Shown: positions 26,979-37,488 of the stretch, piece after piece | Position numbering within the stretch: the stretch's first letter is position 1 | Layout: the number at the start of each line of letters is the position of its first letter | NCBI GenBank assembly: GCA_022793655.1 | Contig: JAAWDG010000014.1 | Location: 98,636 to 162,635, forward strand | Reading direction: 5' to 3' | DNA from: Clostridiales bacterium | Lineage (GTDB): Bacteria; Bacillota; Clostridia; Oscillospirales; CAG-272 | DNA: 64,000 nucleotides | Made by a program: the position numbers and the translations under genes | Notes under the pieces: generated by a model | Databases searched by the model: none | Told to the model about the DNA's origin: nothing | What the model saw: only the letters and a program-made list of their open reading frames with translations

Positions 26979-27460
26979 AGTTGGTTACTTCCTTTCTTAG
27001 TCGATGTAAATACGCGGGTCCATATAATATTTTCGATTAGCGTCTGATGCGGCGGTTGAAAATGCGTCAACCTACTATCCATATAATAACATGAAACCCA
27101 TATATTATAAATAGCAATATATGACGAAAAGAAGATTATATTATGTACAAAAGCACCAAATCGAATCGGCAATTGAATAAGAAATTGTTATATAATTTCA
27201 TTTTTAACAGATTATAACAATAGCTTCTAAGTTTTCATTTTGCAAACAATCCGAATATCTTTCATGTGCGGCAATTGTCTTCCTTTTTGAGTTAAATTAT
27301 TGTTCGTATTAATATAAAATATTGACATAAATATAATTTTATATATAATAAAACTGATATCAATATGACTTTTATTGGTCCAATCTTTATTGGTTTCTAT
27401 CTTTTATATAGTTTTCTAAAACAATCTAAAGGGGCGCTTTGAGAAGAAAGGAGATTTTGC
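26979..27460. other. AT-rich intergenic region between divergent lipoprotein genes
   Basis: No gene is recognised. A consensus promoter for the plus-strand lipoprotein is at 27322-27349. Just after it the phrase CTTTTATTGG/CTTTATTGG occurs twice (around 27367-27396). No convincing minus-strand promoter was found. Confidence 0.6.
27322..27349 (+). promoter_or_regulatory. Promoter of lipoprotein gene
   Basis: TTGACA, a 16-base spacer and TATAAT, about 110 bases before the start codon. Confidence 0.75.
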
Positions 27461-28657
27461 ATGAAGAAAACATTTGTACTTGGGTGTCATACTCATCCTT
27501 TTGCGGGCATTGCCTGCATCTTAGCAGTTTTGGTGCTGTTTTCAAGCTGTAAAAATCAGAAAAGTACAGATGATAGCGAATCCACCGATGCAATAGAGAC
27601 CGAAATCAGTACGATGGCTTCGGCCCCTTCGGTGGGCGCAACCGAAACCACGCTCTTTTTTGACCCCACGCCGTATGTGATAAAGACCGACGCGCCGGCG
27701 GTCATCCTTGCTGCCGAATATGAAAAACAAGCGGTGGACGTCTTAAATGGTGGTTCGTTTAATTTTGTGCATCAAATTTCGATTCCCGCGTTAGATTCGG
27801 ATAAGCCGGGGGCAAAGGCGCTGAATGCAAAGATTTTTGAGCAGCACAGCACGCATATCGAGGAACTCAAAACAGATGCCGAGGATAATCGTCTGTATCA
27901 TATTTTTTATTCTTCAAGCAAACTTGGCAGCATGGTGTTTATTAACGTACAGACAACAGTTGGCTGGCAGTATTCTGAGATGGGTTTTGCTAACTACTAC
28001 TATTATTATGATGCAGCCGCCGATCGCGAGGTCAGTGCGGAAGAATATCTTGCGTATTTCGGATTGGAGGCGGATACGCTTGCTAAAGAGGCTGCGCTGA
28101 GCGATGCCTATCTGCGCGCGGTGGATACACAACATTTTTACTATGGACAAATTGAGGACGAAGAACTCCGCGGTTTGATGAGTGCCGCATCGGCCGTGCC
28201 CGAGGCCTATGAAGTGACGGCAGAAGTCATTCACGTGTGGATGCGCACGGTAGAGGATTATATTGACTGCAGTTTTATCTGTGATATTGACACCGAAAAC
28301 GGCATGCCATGCAATCCTTCCTATGCCTTCAAGGCAAAGGAGTTTATCCCCGATGCAGACAGCAATGGCATTGTATTTGATTTTTCCGACCGAACGCTGC
28401 GGGGTGTAAAGGCTGCGCCCGAGGTTTGCTCTGTCATTCAGAGTGCGTATGTCACCAGTGCATATGTGGCGCTTGTCTGCACGGCCGCATTGCCGGATCC
28501 ATACGGATACGGTGTAGAGGTTCAAGTAAATGGGAATCCAGTTGGCGCCGGCAGTGCTCAATACGGGCAAAATTTTCATGTTTACGCCTATATGATCAAA
28601 GAGTATACGCCGCTTAAGGATTTGAAAACAATTGAAATGGTAATTTCGACAGAGTAA
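27461..28657 (+). CDS. Secreted lipoprotein of unknown function
   Basis: A 398-residue protein. The N-terminus MKKTFVLGCHTHPF, a hydrophobic stretch and the lipobox LFSSC mark it as a lipoprotein anchored on the outer membrane face. A Ser/Thr/Asp-rich linker (about 35-65) follows. The rest, with YYYYYDAAADREVSAEEYL, resembles RsiV/DUF3298-type domains in its alternating strand pattern, but I cannot assign it firmly. GAAAGGAGA precedes the ATG. It is divergent from the frameshifted lipoprotein gene and has its own promoter. Confidence 0.75.
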   Translation: MKKTFVLGCHTHPFAGIACILAVLVLFSSCKNQKSTDDSESTDAIETEISTMASAPSVGATETTLFFDPTPYVIKTDAPAVILAAEYEKQAVDVLNGGSFNFVHQISIPALDSDKPGAKALNAKIFEQHSTHIEELKTDAEDNRLYHIFYSSSKLGSMVFINVQTTVGWQYSEMGFANYYYYYDAAADREVSAEEYLAYFGLEADTLAKEAALSDAYLRAVDTQHFYYGQIEDEELRGLMSAASAVPEAYEVTAEVIHVWMRTVEDYIDCSFICDIDTENGMPCNPSYAFKAKEFIPDADSNGIVFDFSDRTLRGVKAAPEVCSVIQSAYVTSAYVALVCTAALPDPYGYGVEVQVNGNPVGAGSAQYGQNFHVYAYMIKEYTPLKDLKTIEMVISTE

Positions 28658-28805
28658 AAGCAAGCGGCCCTGTTTGCATTAAATTTAGTGAAGCAAGGGT
28701 TATAAAAACGATACAATAGCAGCATCATACTCTATTTCTCTAAAACTAGCAAAAAATATCGAAACACAGCTTTAAGCAAACTGTATAAAAATGGTAAGCA
28801 AAATG

Positions 28806-28841
28806 AAAAAGCCGCCACGAAATTGCTCTCGTGGCGGCTTA
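28806..28841. terminator. Terminator-like hairpin
   Basis: AAAGCCGCCACGA / TCGTGGCGGCTT, a 12-bp perfect stem about 150 bases after the lipoprotein stop. The T-tract is better on the minus strand than on the plus strand. Confidence 0.6.
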
Positions 28842-29077
28842 CATTTATTTTATAAAAATATAAAAAGGCTGAAAATGCTCATTTGATAAAACTTTCTTAC
28901 TTGTCTAAGGATATAAAAGAGATATTTTCGACGGTTGAATTTGAACCCTTGCATCTCGCAAAAAGCTGGCAGCAAGCCGAAGCGTTGTGAGCGCGCTTGC
29001 GAGCGAACAGCGTAGGCACAGCGTGACTTTTTGGGAAAAAGGAGGAGCAGTGGAGCGGGTGACAGATTATTATAAAA

Positions 29078-29110
29078 TAAAAAATCGGAACGAGTGTAAC
29101 CCGTTCCGAC
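29078..29110 (-). terminator. tRNA-Ser(GCU) terminator
   Basis: On the minus strand a CGGAACG/CGTTCCG stem follows the tRNA CCA end within a few bases and is followed by a T run. Confidence 0.75.
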
Positions 29111-29111
29111 G

Positions 29112-29203
29112 TGGCGGAGAAGGAGAGATTTGAACTCTCGCGCCGGTTACCCGACCTACACCCTTAGCAGGGGCGCCTCTTCGGCCAACTTGAGTACTTC
29201 TCC
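29112..29203 (-). tRNA. tRNA-Ser (GCU)
   Basis: A 92-nt tRNA with acceptor GGAGAAG paired to CTTCTCC, discriminator G and an encoded CCA. A long variable arm (GGGTGTAGGTCGGGTAACCGGC region) is typical of serine tRNAs. The anticodon is GCT, complement of bases 29166-29168, in the loop CTGCTAA. The T-arm has GTTCAAATC. Confidence 0.95.
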
Positions 29204-29232
29204 GAATCATAAATAATATAAAAGCTGAAATC

Positions 29233-29274
29233 ATGCTATAATCAAACAAGCTTTCACTTATCTGATTATAGCAT
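29233..29274. repeat. 12-bp perfect inverted repeat upstream of tRNA-Ser
   Basis: ATGCTATAATCA (29233-29244) and TGATTATAGCAT (29263-29274) are exact reverse complements around an 18-base spacer. They lie between the tRNA and the small membrane-protein gene; no T tract follows on either strand. A regulatory site is possible. Confidence 0.5.
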
Positions 29275-29299
29275 ATCATTTCACAATTTGCAAGTCTTT

Positions 29300-29623
29300 T
29301 TAATCGACAAAAATGTCATAACCAATGTTTTCTTCACCAAAGACATGGTTTGATGAATTAAAATCATTCATAAAATCATTTGGATTTTGGTCATCTTGAT
29401 TGTCTTGATTAGAGGAGGATGGATTCTGATCGTCCGCTGTAGAAGCGTCGTCCGTTATCTCATACGACAGGTCATCCGATCTTGTCATGGCGGGAAAAGC
29501 CACCATAAGGCTGACTGTCAAGCAAATTAGTGTGACAGCACCGCATAGCATGGGAACGATAGCTGGCAGATCTTTACTTCCTTCTTTGTCTAAAATCAAT
29601 TCTTTTTCTTTTTTTCGTTTCAT
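29300..29623 (-). CDS. Small single-pass membrane protein, unknown function
   Basis: A 107-residue protein. A basic N-terminus MKRKKEKELILDKEG is followed by a membrane helix (about 20-45, LPAIVPMLCGAVTLICLTV) and an acidic Asn/Asp/Gln/Ser-rich tail of about 60 residues. No family is recognised. There is no ribosome site before the ATG. Instead a -10 TATAAT ends six bases upstream, so the transcript should start at or next to the A of ATG, a leaderless mRNA. The tail suggests an extracellular flexible region. Confidence 0.6.
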   Translation of the reverse strand: MKRKKEKELILDKEGSKDLPAIVPMLCGAVTLICLTVSLMVAFPAMTRSDDLSYEITDDASTADDQNPSSSNQDNQDDQNPNDFMNDFNSSNHVFGEENIGYDIFVD

Positions 29624-29629
29624 AGGCAG

Positions 29630-29658
29630 ATTATATCATTTTTTTTCAATTAAATCAA
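29630..29658 (-). promoter_or_regulatory. Promoter for a leaderless mRNA
   Basis: On the minus strand TTGATT (29653-29658), a 17-base spacer and an extended -10 TGATATAAT. The -10 is followed by six bases and then the ATG of the small membrane protein. Confidence 0.65.
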
Positions 29659-29711
29659 GCTATATCTTTTTGCTACTAAAATTTAGTGATCAGCAAAGAA
29701 ACGTGTGTGGT

Positions 29712-32607
<2,896 letters not shown>

Positions 32608-32616
32608 ATTTTTCTG

Positions 32617-32645
32617 ATTCTATCATGAATAGAACACAAAGTCAA
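32617..32645 (-). promoter_or_regulatory. lacZ promoter
   Basis: On the minus strand TTGACT (32640-32645), a 17-base spacer and TAGAAT (32617-32622) with TGA directly before it as an extended -10. Confidence 0.7.
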
Positions 32646-32687
32646 TGCACAAAAATTTTGTATCGAGGCGCGGCGAATCAAGTGTTT

Positions 32688-32724
32688 ATAAAATAAACTG
32701 CAAGTGATTTTTCACTTGCAGTTT
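32688..32724 (-). terminator. Terminator of the T-box operon
   Basis: A 12-bp perfect stem AAACTGCAAGTG / CACTTGCAGTTT followed on the minus strand by a T-rich run. It lies 24 bases after the fusion gene. Confidence 0.8.
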
Positions 32725-32747
32725 AGATACATTGATAGAGAAAAAGT

Positions 32748-35258
32748 CTACTGACAGTATTTGGCGGTTGCTTCTTCTCTCATTTTGTATTTTAGAATTT
32801 TGCCGGCTGCATTCATGGGGAAAGCTTTGACAAAATCTACATATCTTGGCACTTTGTGCTTGGCCATGCTGGCTCTGACAAAGTCTTTCATTTCTTGCTC
32901 GGTCATGCTTTCACCATCTTTTAAAATGATGCAGGCGCATATTTCTTCGCCGTACTGTTTGTCTGGAACGCCAATGACCTGCACGTCCTTCACCTTAGGA
33001 TTCGTATAGATAAATTCTTCGATTTCCTTGGGATAAATGTTTTCACCGCCTCGGATAATCATATCCTTAAGCCGGCCGGTAATCTTATAGTTGCCTTCAG
33101 GCGTGCGGCAGGCCAGGTCACCGGTGTGCAGCCAACCGTCTTTGTCAATCGCAGTCGCGGTGGCTTCGGGCATTTTGTAATAGCCTTTCATTAAGTTATA
33201 GCCGCGGGCGACCATTTCACCATTGACATTATCGGGACAGTCCTCGCCGGTATCGGGATCAATGACTTTGCACTCGACATGGGGCAGGGCATAGCCCACC
33301 GTCTCGCACCGTTCATCCAACGGGTCATCGAGTTCGCTTTGGGTAATACCGGGGGAGGATTCGGTTTGGCCATAAACCGAGAGAATGCCGGTCATATGCA
33401 TTTCATCTGGCTGGGCAGCCCGTTTCATCAGTTCGGCCGGACAGCCAGAGCCAGCCATAATGCCGGTGCGCATATAGGAGAAGTTGGTTTTGCGGTAATC
33501 CTCATGATTCATCATGGCGATGTACATGGTTGGCACGCCGTGCATGACCGTGATTCTTTCCTGATTGATACAGGCAAGTGAGTTTTTCGCTGAAAAATAA
33601 GGCATAGGGCACATGGTAGAACCGTGGGTCGAGCAGGCGGTCATGGCTAATACCATGCCGAAACAATGGAACATGGGTACATGAATCAGCATGCGGTCGG
33701 CCGTAGAAAGATCCATGCGGTCGCCAATGCACTTACCGTTGTTCACCACACTGAAATGGGTCAGCATAACGCCTTTGGGGAAACCAGTCGTTCCTGAGGT
33801 ATACTGCATATTGCAGACATCGTGCGGGCTGACGGCCGCGGCCATGCGCTTGACTTGCTCGATTGGCACCGCATCGGCACGGGCCATGGCCTCTTCCCAT
33901 GTTAAACAGCCTTTCTGCCGATAACCCACCGTAATGACGTTTCTTAAGAAGGGCAGACGGCGGCAGTGTAGGGGTTTGCCTGGTTTGGTGTCAGCCAGTT
34001 CGGGGCACAGCTCGTCAATAATTTCAGCGTAGTTAGAATCTTGGCAAGATTCAATCATCACTAACGTGTGGGTGTCCGACTGTTTCAGCAGATATTCAGC
34101 CTCGTGTATTTTATAAGCTGTGTTCACCGTAACTAAAATCGCGCCGATTTTTGTGGCCGCCCAGAAAGTGATATACCAAGCGGGCACGTTGGTTGCCCAA
34201 ATAGCCACCTTGCTGCCGGCTTTTACACCCATCGAAATGAGCGTGCGTGCAAAGGTATCAACCTCATCGCGGAATTCCGCGTAGGTGCGGGTATAATCAA
34301 GCGTGGTATACTTGAACATGTATTGATCGGGAAATTCCTCTGCCATGCGATCGAGCACGTCGGAGAAGGTGCAGTTAATCAGGCTTTCCTTGGGCCACAC
34401 ATAATTTCCGGTGTGAATTTTATTGGTGTAGAGAAATTTTTTCTCTTCCTTTTTATCATAGCGGTTCATAAAGTTGACAAAGTGAGGGAAAATCACCGAC
34501 ATGTCTTGCAGCTCTTCGAGCCAAGCGGGGTCCCACTCTAATGATAAAAATCCATCGTAGCTGACTGAATCTAACGCGTTCATCAGTTCATCCAAAGGCA
34601 GGCTGCCTTCACCAATTAAGCAAAATTCAGTCTTGCCGTCCACGATTTCAGAATCTCGGATATGGACGTGCTTGATATAAGCGCCTAAGTTGGTAATGGA
34701 ATCCTGCGGACTTTCGCCGTTTTCGCGATAGGGATATTGAAAATCCCATAATACAGCTAAGTAGTCGGACGCATAGTCGTTGAGCAGATTGCGCAGCCGC
34801 TCGGTGTTAGCGTAAAATCCCATGGTCTCCATCAACAGCACAATATTGTTTTCTTCGGCCGTGGGCAGAACGGCGTCGATGATTTGTTTTATGATGCGGT
34901 CTTTTTCTTCTTCCGAACTAGTCAAGTCTTGTCCAATGGCATGCAGACGGATATAGGGAACTTTTAGGTTTTTCGCTGTGGTTAAACATGTTTGAATTTC
35001 TTGGCACTTTTCTTCTTCAGTCTGAGAAGAAAGCAAATCAGTAATCGAATTGATACAGGGAATGGTCAGCTTTTTACCCCACAGATCACGATAAGTTGCC
35101 GCCGCGGCAGCGGGGTCGGCCGGTCCTCTTTTTTTAGAAAAGGCCGGTGTATGTATATTGTGAATTTCAATACCAGAAAAGCCCATGTCCTGTGCGGCAA
35201 AGACAAATTCTTCCCAGCTGACATTGTGCCATCCTTTCGTCGAAAATGATAATTTCAT
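32748..35258 (-). CDS. Fusion of sugar-isomerase-like TIM barrel and acyl-CoA synthetase
   Basis: An 836-residue protein from ATG 35258 (MKLSFSTKGWHNVSW; AAGGA upstream). Residues about 1-280 form a xylose-isomerase-like TIM barrel with an apparent metal set: Glu in LLMETMG, Asp in LWDFQYP, His in HVHIRD, Glu in LSLEWDP. From about 295 comes an AMP-dependent ligase with YTSGTTGFPKGVMLTH, YGQTESSPG, WLHTGDL, RGGENIYPKE and the catalytic Lys in AAGKILKYK, closest to fatty/short-chain acyl-CoA synthetases. Such a fusion is unusual. It follows the LeuA-like gene by 86 bases under the leucine T-box. Confidence 0.85.
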   Translation of the reverse strand: MKLSFSTKGWHNVSWEEFVFAAQDMGFSGIEIHNIHTPAFSKKRGPADPAAAAATYRDLWGKKLTIPCINSITDLLSSQTEEEKCQEIQTCLTTAKNLKVPYIRLHAIGQDLTSSEEEKDRIIKQIIDAVLPTAEENNIVLLMETMGFYANTERLRNLLNDYASDYLAVLWDFQYPYRENGESPQDSITNLGAYIKHVHIRDSEIVDGKTEFCLIGEGSLPLDELMNALDSVSYDGFLSLEWDPAWLEELQDMSVIFPHFVNFMNRYDKKEEKKFLYTNKIHTGNYVWPKESLINCTFSDVLDRMAEEFPDQYMFKYTTLDYTRTYAEFRDEVDTFARTLISMGVKAGSKVAIWATNVPAWYITFWAATKIGAILVTVNTAYKIHEAEYLLKQSDTHTLVMIESCQDSNYAEIIDELCPELADTKPGKPLHCRRLPFLRNVITVGYRQKGCLTWEEAMARADAVPIEQVKRMAAAVSPHDVCNMQYTSGTTGFPKGVMLTHFSVVNNGKCIGDRMDLSTADRMLIHVPMFHCFGMVLAMTACSTHGSTMCPMPYFSAKNSLACINQERITVMHGVPTMYIAMMNHEDYRKTNFSYMRTGIMAGSGCPAELMKRAAQPDEMHMTGILSVYGQTESSPGITQSELDDPLDERCETVGYALPHVECKVIDPDTGEDCPDNVNGEMVARGYNLMKGYYKMPEATATAIDKDGWLHTGDLACRTPEGNYKITGRLKDMIIRGGENIYPKEIEEFIYTNPKVKDVQVIGVPDKQYGEEICACIILKDGESMTEQEMKDFVRASMAKHKVPRYVDFVKAFPMNAAGKILKYKMREEATAKYCQ

Positions 35259-35344
35259 CTTGTGAATATCCTTTCTATAAAACATTAAACCGAGAAATAC
35301 GAATCTTTCTGGTTCATTAAAGTGCAATCGTTAGTATCGGCCAT

Positions 35345-36754
35345 TTAATTGTTGCTTTCATATACAATCTTATTAATGGCGGCAATGTAAGCGCGAATGG
35401 CGGCGCCGATAATATCGGTGGAAATGCCGCTGCCTGAATACAGTCTGCCTTCATAACGCAGTTTGACAATGGCGCTGCCCACCGCTTCTTTACCTTCTGT
35501 GACGGCACGGATTTGGAAATCGTCGAGTTCATAATAACTACCGGCCACCTCTTCAATGGCATTGAAAGCGGCGTCAATCGGTCCGTCACCGGCGGATATG
35601 CCCGTTAGCATTTCACCATTTTTCTCAATTTTTATATGCGCCGTTGCGCTGATGATATTACCGGTGTTAATCACGTAACTTTCTAATTTGTAGGTTGGCG
35701 GCACTTGCAGAGCGGTGGAGGCGACAATGGCGTCTATTTCTTTAATGCCAATTGGTTTTTTGGCAGCCACACGCAAAAATTCTTCGTATACTTTGGCGCA
35801 CTCTTCTTCTGCCAAGTCATAGCCCAAGGTCTGAATGGCCGAAGAAATCGCGGTGATGTCATCATTTGCATCGTAAACAATATGTTCGTCATCTGGGTTG
35901 TCCCCTTCGTGGCCGGCTACGGTGTTCATTGCGCTTTGTGTATTGGTAAAACGCAGAATTTGTTTCATCGTGCGGTTCAGTTCGGTGGCCTTAATCGTAG
36001 CATAAATACCGAGTGAATCACCCCGTTGCGAAAGAATATTCGAGAGGGTTACAATCTGCGGCGCGTCGCTGCTGTCAAAGGTTGCTTTAATGCCGGCCGC
36101 ACCAACGCCGACGGCCGTGATGGAAGAAGCGGCCGCCAAGCCTAAAGCGTCGTTGCATAGCACCTTGAGAAAAATATTTTTAAGCGAGGGGATATGGTCG
36201 TATAATTTTTGTACAAAAGCGGCGAATTCTTCGGGCAGCATGATGCCGGCCGTATCGCAAATGGTGATGCTGGCAGCGCCAGCTGTGATTGCCGTTTCGA
36301 TGGCTTTTACTAAAAATTCAAATTCAGCGCGGGTGGCATCCTCGGCGCAAAATTCCACATCTTGACATAAGGACGCGCATTTACGGGTGAGCTTATCAAT
36401 CGTCTCAACCATAGCGGCCGGCTTTTTGCGAGCTATGAACTCCATCTGCACACTGGAGACAGGCAGGCTCACCACCAACCGGGGCCGTACTGCACCGCTT
36501 ACGGCTGACCATGCAAGTTCCGCCTCGCTCTCGCTCATGCCGACCGGCAGAGATACAGCTGCGTTTTTAACGGCAGAGGCAATGGTTTTAATCAGCAAAA
36601 GATCTGTTTTTTGATTGGTAATGGGTGAAAGCTCAATGGCACTGACATTCAGCCGGTCTAATGCCTTGGCGATTTCAATTTTTTCTTTGAAACTAAGGGA
36701 GCCGTTTTCGGCGGCTTTCCGAATGGTGACGTCGGTTATGCTTACCTTTTTCAT
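35345..36754 (-). CDS. LeuA-like protein lacking the catalytic metal ligands
   Basis: A 469-residue homologue of 2-isopropylmalate/homocitrate synthases. The barrel aligns from ITDVTIRKAAENGSLSF, but the usual TLRDGEQ reads TIRKAAE (metal Asp replaced) and the HxHND motif reads VLCNDALG, so both metal His are gone. ICDTAG is kept. The C-terminal LeuA-type allosteric domain (about 345-469) with GDGPIDAAFNAIEE and the final GRLYSGSGISTDIIGA is well preserved. It is probably a leucine-sensing pseudoenzyme or has a new reaction. A leucine T-box controls it, and the synthetase fusion follows. Confidence 0.8.
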   Translation of the reverse strand: MKKVSITDVTIRKAAENGSLSFKEKIEIAKALDRLNVSAIELSPITNQKTDLLLIKTIASAVKNAAVSLPVGMSESEAELAWSAVSGAVRPRLVVSLPVSSVQMEFIARKKPAAMVETIDKLTRKCASLCQDVEFCAEDATRAEFEFLVKAIETAITAGAASITICDTAGIMLPEEFAAFVQKLYDHIPSLKNIFLKVLCNDALGLAAASSITAVGVGAAGIKATFDSSDAPQIVTLSNILSQRGDSLGIYATIKATELNRTMKQILRFTNTQSAMNTVAGHEGDNPDDEHIVYDANDDITAISSAIQTLGYDLAEEECAKVYEEFLRVAAKKPIGIKEIDAIVASTALQVPPTYKLESYVINTGNIISATAHIKIEKNGEMLTGISAGDGPIDAAFNAIEEVAGSYYELDDFQIRAVTEGKEAVGSAIVKLRYEGRLYSGSGISTDIIGAAIRAYIAAINKIVYESNN

Positions 36755-36833
36755 GATGAGTTGTCGTTCCTTTCTAACAGACAGCGATTGTGAAAAATCG
36801 CGGTATTAAATGAATGTTTGAAACGCAAATGAA

Positions 36834-37095
36834 TAAAAAAATCCCTGAGGCTTGATAGCCTCAGGGACGAATCAATCGCGGTACCACCCTGATTACTGCA
36901 AGTATGCAGTCACTCTTTGGATTCAATCAAATCCATAGCCATGATAACGGGGCATCCGTAACCCTCTACTGCGCTTTCAAGGGTTATGCTCAGAAGTGAG
37001 AGCGCTTTACAATCAAACCACCGATTCTCACCTGCCATCGGCTCTCTTTCGATTTGCGGCTGCAAAGCTTAGCTTCTTCAATGCATTTCAATTTT
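36834..37095 (-). ncRNA. T-box riboswitch, leucine (CUC) specifier
   Basis: The minus strand carries the T-box AGGGTGGTACCGCG (complement of 36878-36891) whose UGGU can pair with ACCA of an uncharged tRNA. The terminator CCCTGAGGC...GCCTCAGGG plus T run is at 36834-36867. Stem I includes AGAAG/CUUCU, then an internal loop, then GCUUUGCAG/UUGUAAAGC, and a distal AGAGAGCCG...GGUGAGA loop. The 3-prime side of the internal loop reads GCUCUCA, giving CUC followed by A (36998-37000) as specifier, a leucine codon. That fits the LeuA-like gene. Confidence 0.88.
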
Positions 37096-37100
37096 TGATT

Positions 37101-37129
37101 ATCATAGCACAATAAAATCGGCTTGTCAA
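37101..37129 (-). promoter_or_regulatory. T-box operon promoter
   Basis: On the minus strand TTGACA (37124-37129), a 17-base spacer and TATGAT (37101-37106). Confidence 0.8.
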
Positions 37130-37162
37130 GGCTTTTTTTGCATTTACTTTGGTAAAAAGTTC

Positions 37163-37191
37163 TTGACAAAAAGCGAAAACGGTAATAACAT
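37163..37191 (+). promoter_or_regulatory. Distal promoter of fakB leader
   Basis: TTGACA, a 17-base spacer and TAACAT, divergent from the T-box promoter. It would transcribe the twin hairpins and a leader of about 290 nt before fakB. A second -10 (TATAAT at 37462-37467) lies near the gene without a good -35. Confidence 0.5.
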
Positions 37192-37231
37192 ATATGGGTA
37201 AGATAAAATGATGATATTTTGATTATTGTTA

Positions 37232-37324
37232 TTTAAGAATCGTGTAATGTTGTAGAGTTCTTAAACCGAACAGAACTACGATAAATAATTTGAGAGCCGT
37301 GTAATTTTGTAGAGGGCTTTTTAA
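37232..37324 (+). ncRNA. Twin hairpins with a shared loop sequence before fakB
   Basis: Hairpin 1: TTTAAGAA (37232-37239) pairs perfectly with TTCTTAAA (37258-37265). Hairpin 2: GAGAGCC (37292-37298) pairs with GGCTTTT (37315-37321), including G-U pairs. Both loops carry the same sequence, GTGTAAT(G/T)TTGTAGAG, though the stems are unrelated. A constant loop on different stems suggests an RNA element recognised through its loop, or a paired binding site. No known riboswitch is recognised. Confidence 0.55.
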
Positions 37325-37488
37325 AGCAAGCAGGTCGGCGGAAAACAAACGAAAAAAGGACTAAGTATATCACTTGTTCTCATAGAAATAGGTATAGACG
37401 ACTGTTTGGCTATGTTTTTTTGTATTTTGTATGAGAAAATATACCAGGCAGAGTTTTGCTGTATAATCATCAGTATGGAGGATTTTTT

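Larger units (their letters stand above)
28658..29111. other. Intergenic region with tRNA-Gly 3-prime-end-like fragment
   Basis: No protein gene is recognised. It contains a terminator-like hairpin (28806-28841), an AGCG-rich segment (about 28960-29040) ending in GGAGGAGCAG, then TGGAGCGGGTGAC (29051-29063). That last piece equals the reverse complement of a typical tRNA-Gly 3-prime end (GTCACCCGCTCCA). The rest of such a tRNA is missing. Confidence 0.5.

Noticed and set aside
29070-29279. Minus-strand ORF of 69 aa
   Set aside because: It covers tRNA-Ser(GCU) and its inverted repeat; no ribosome site.
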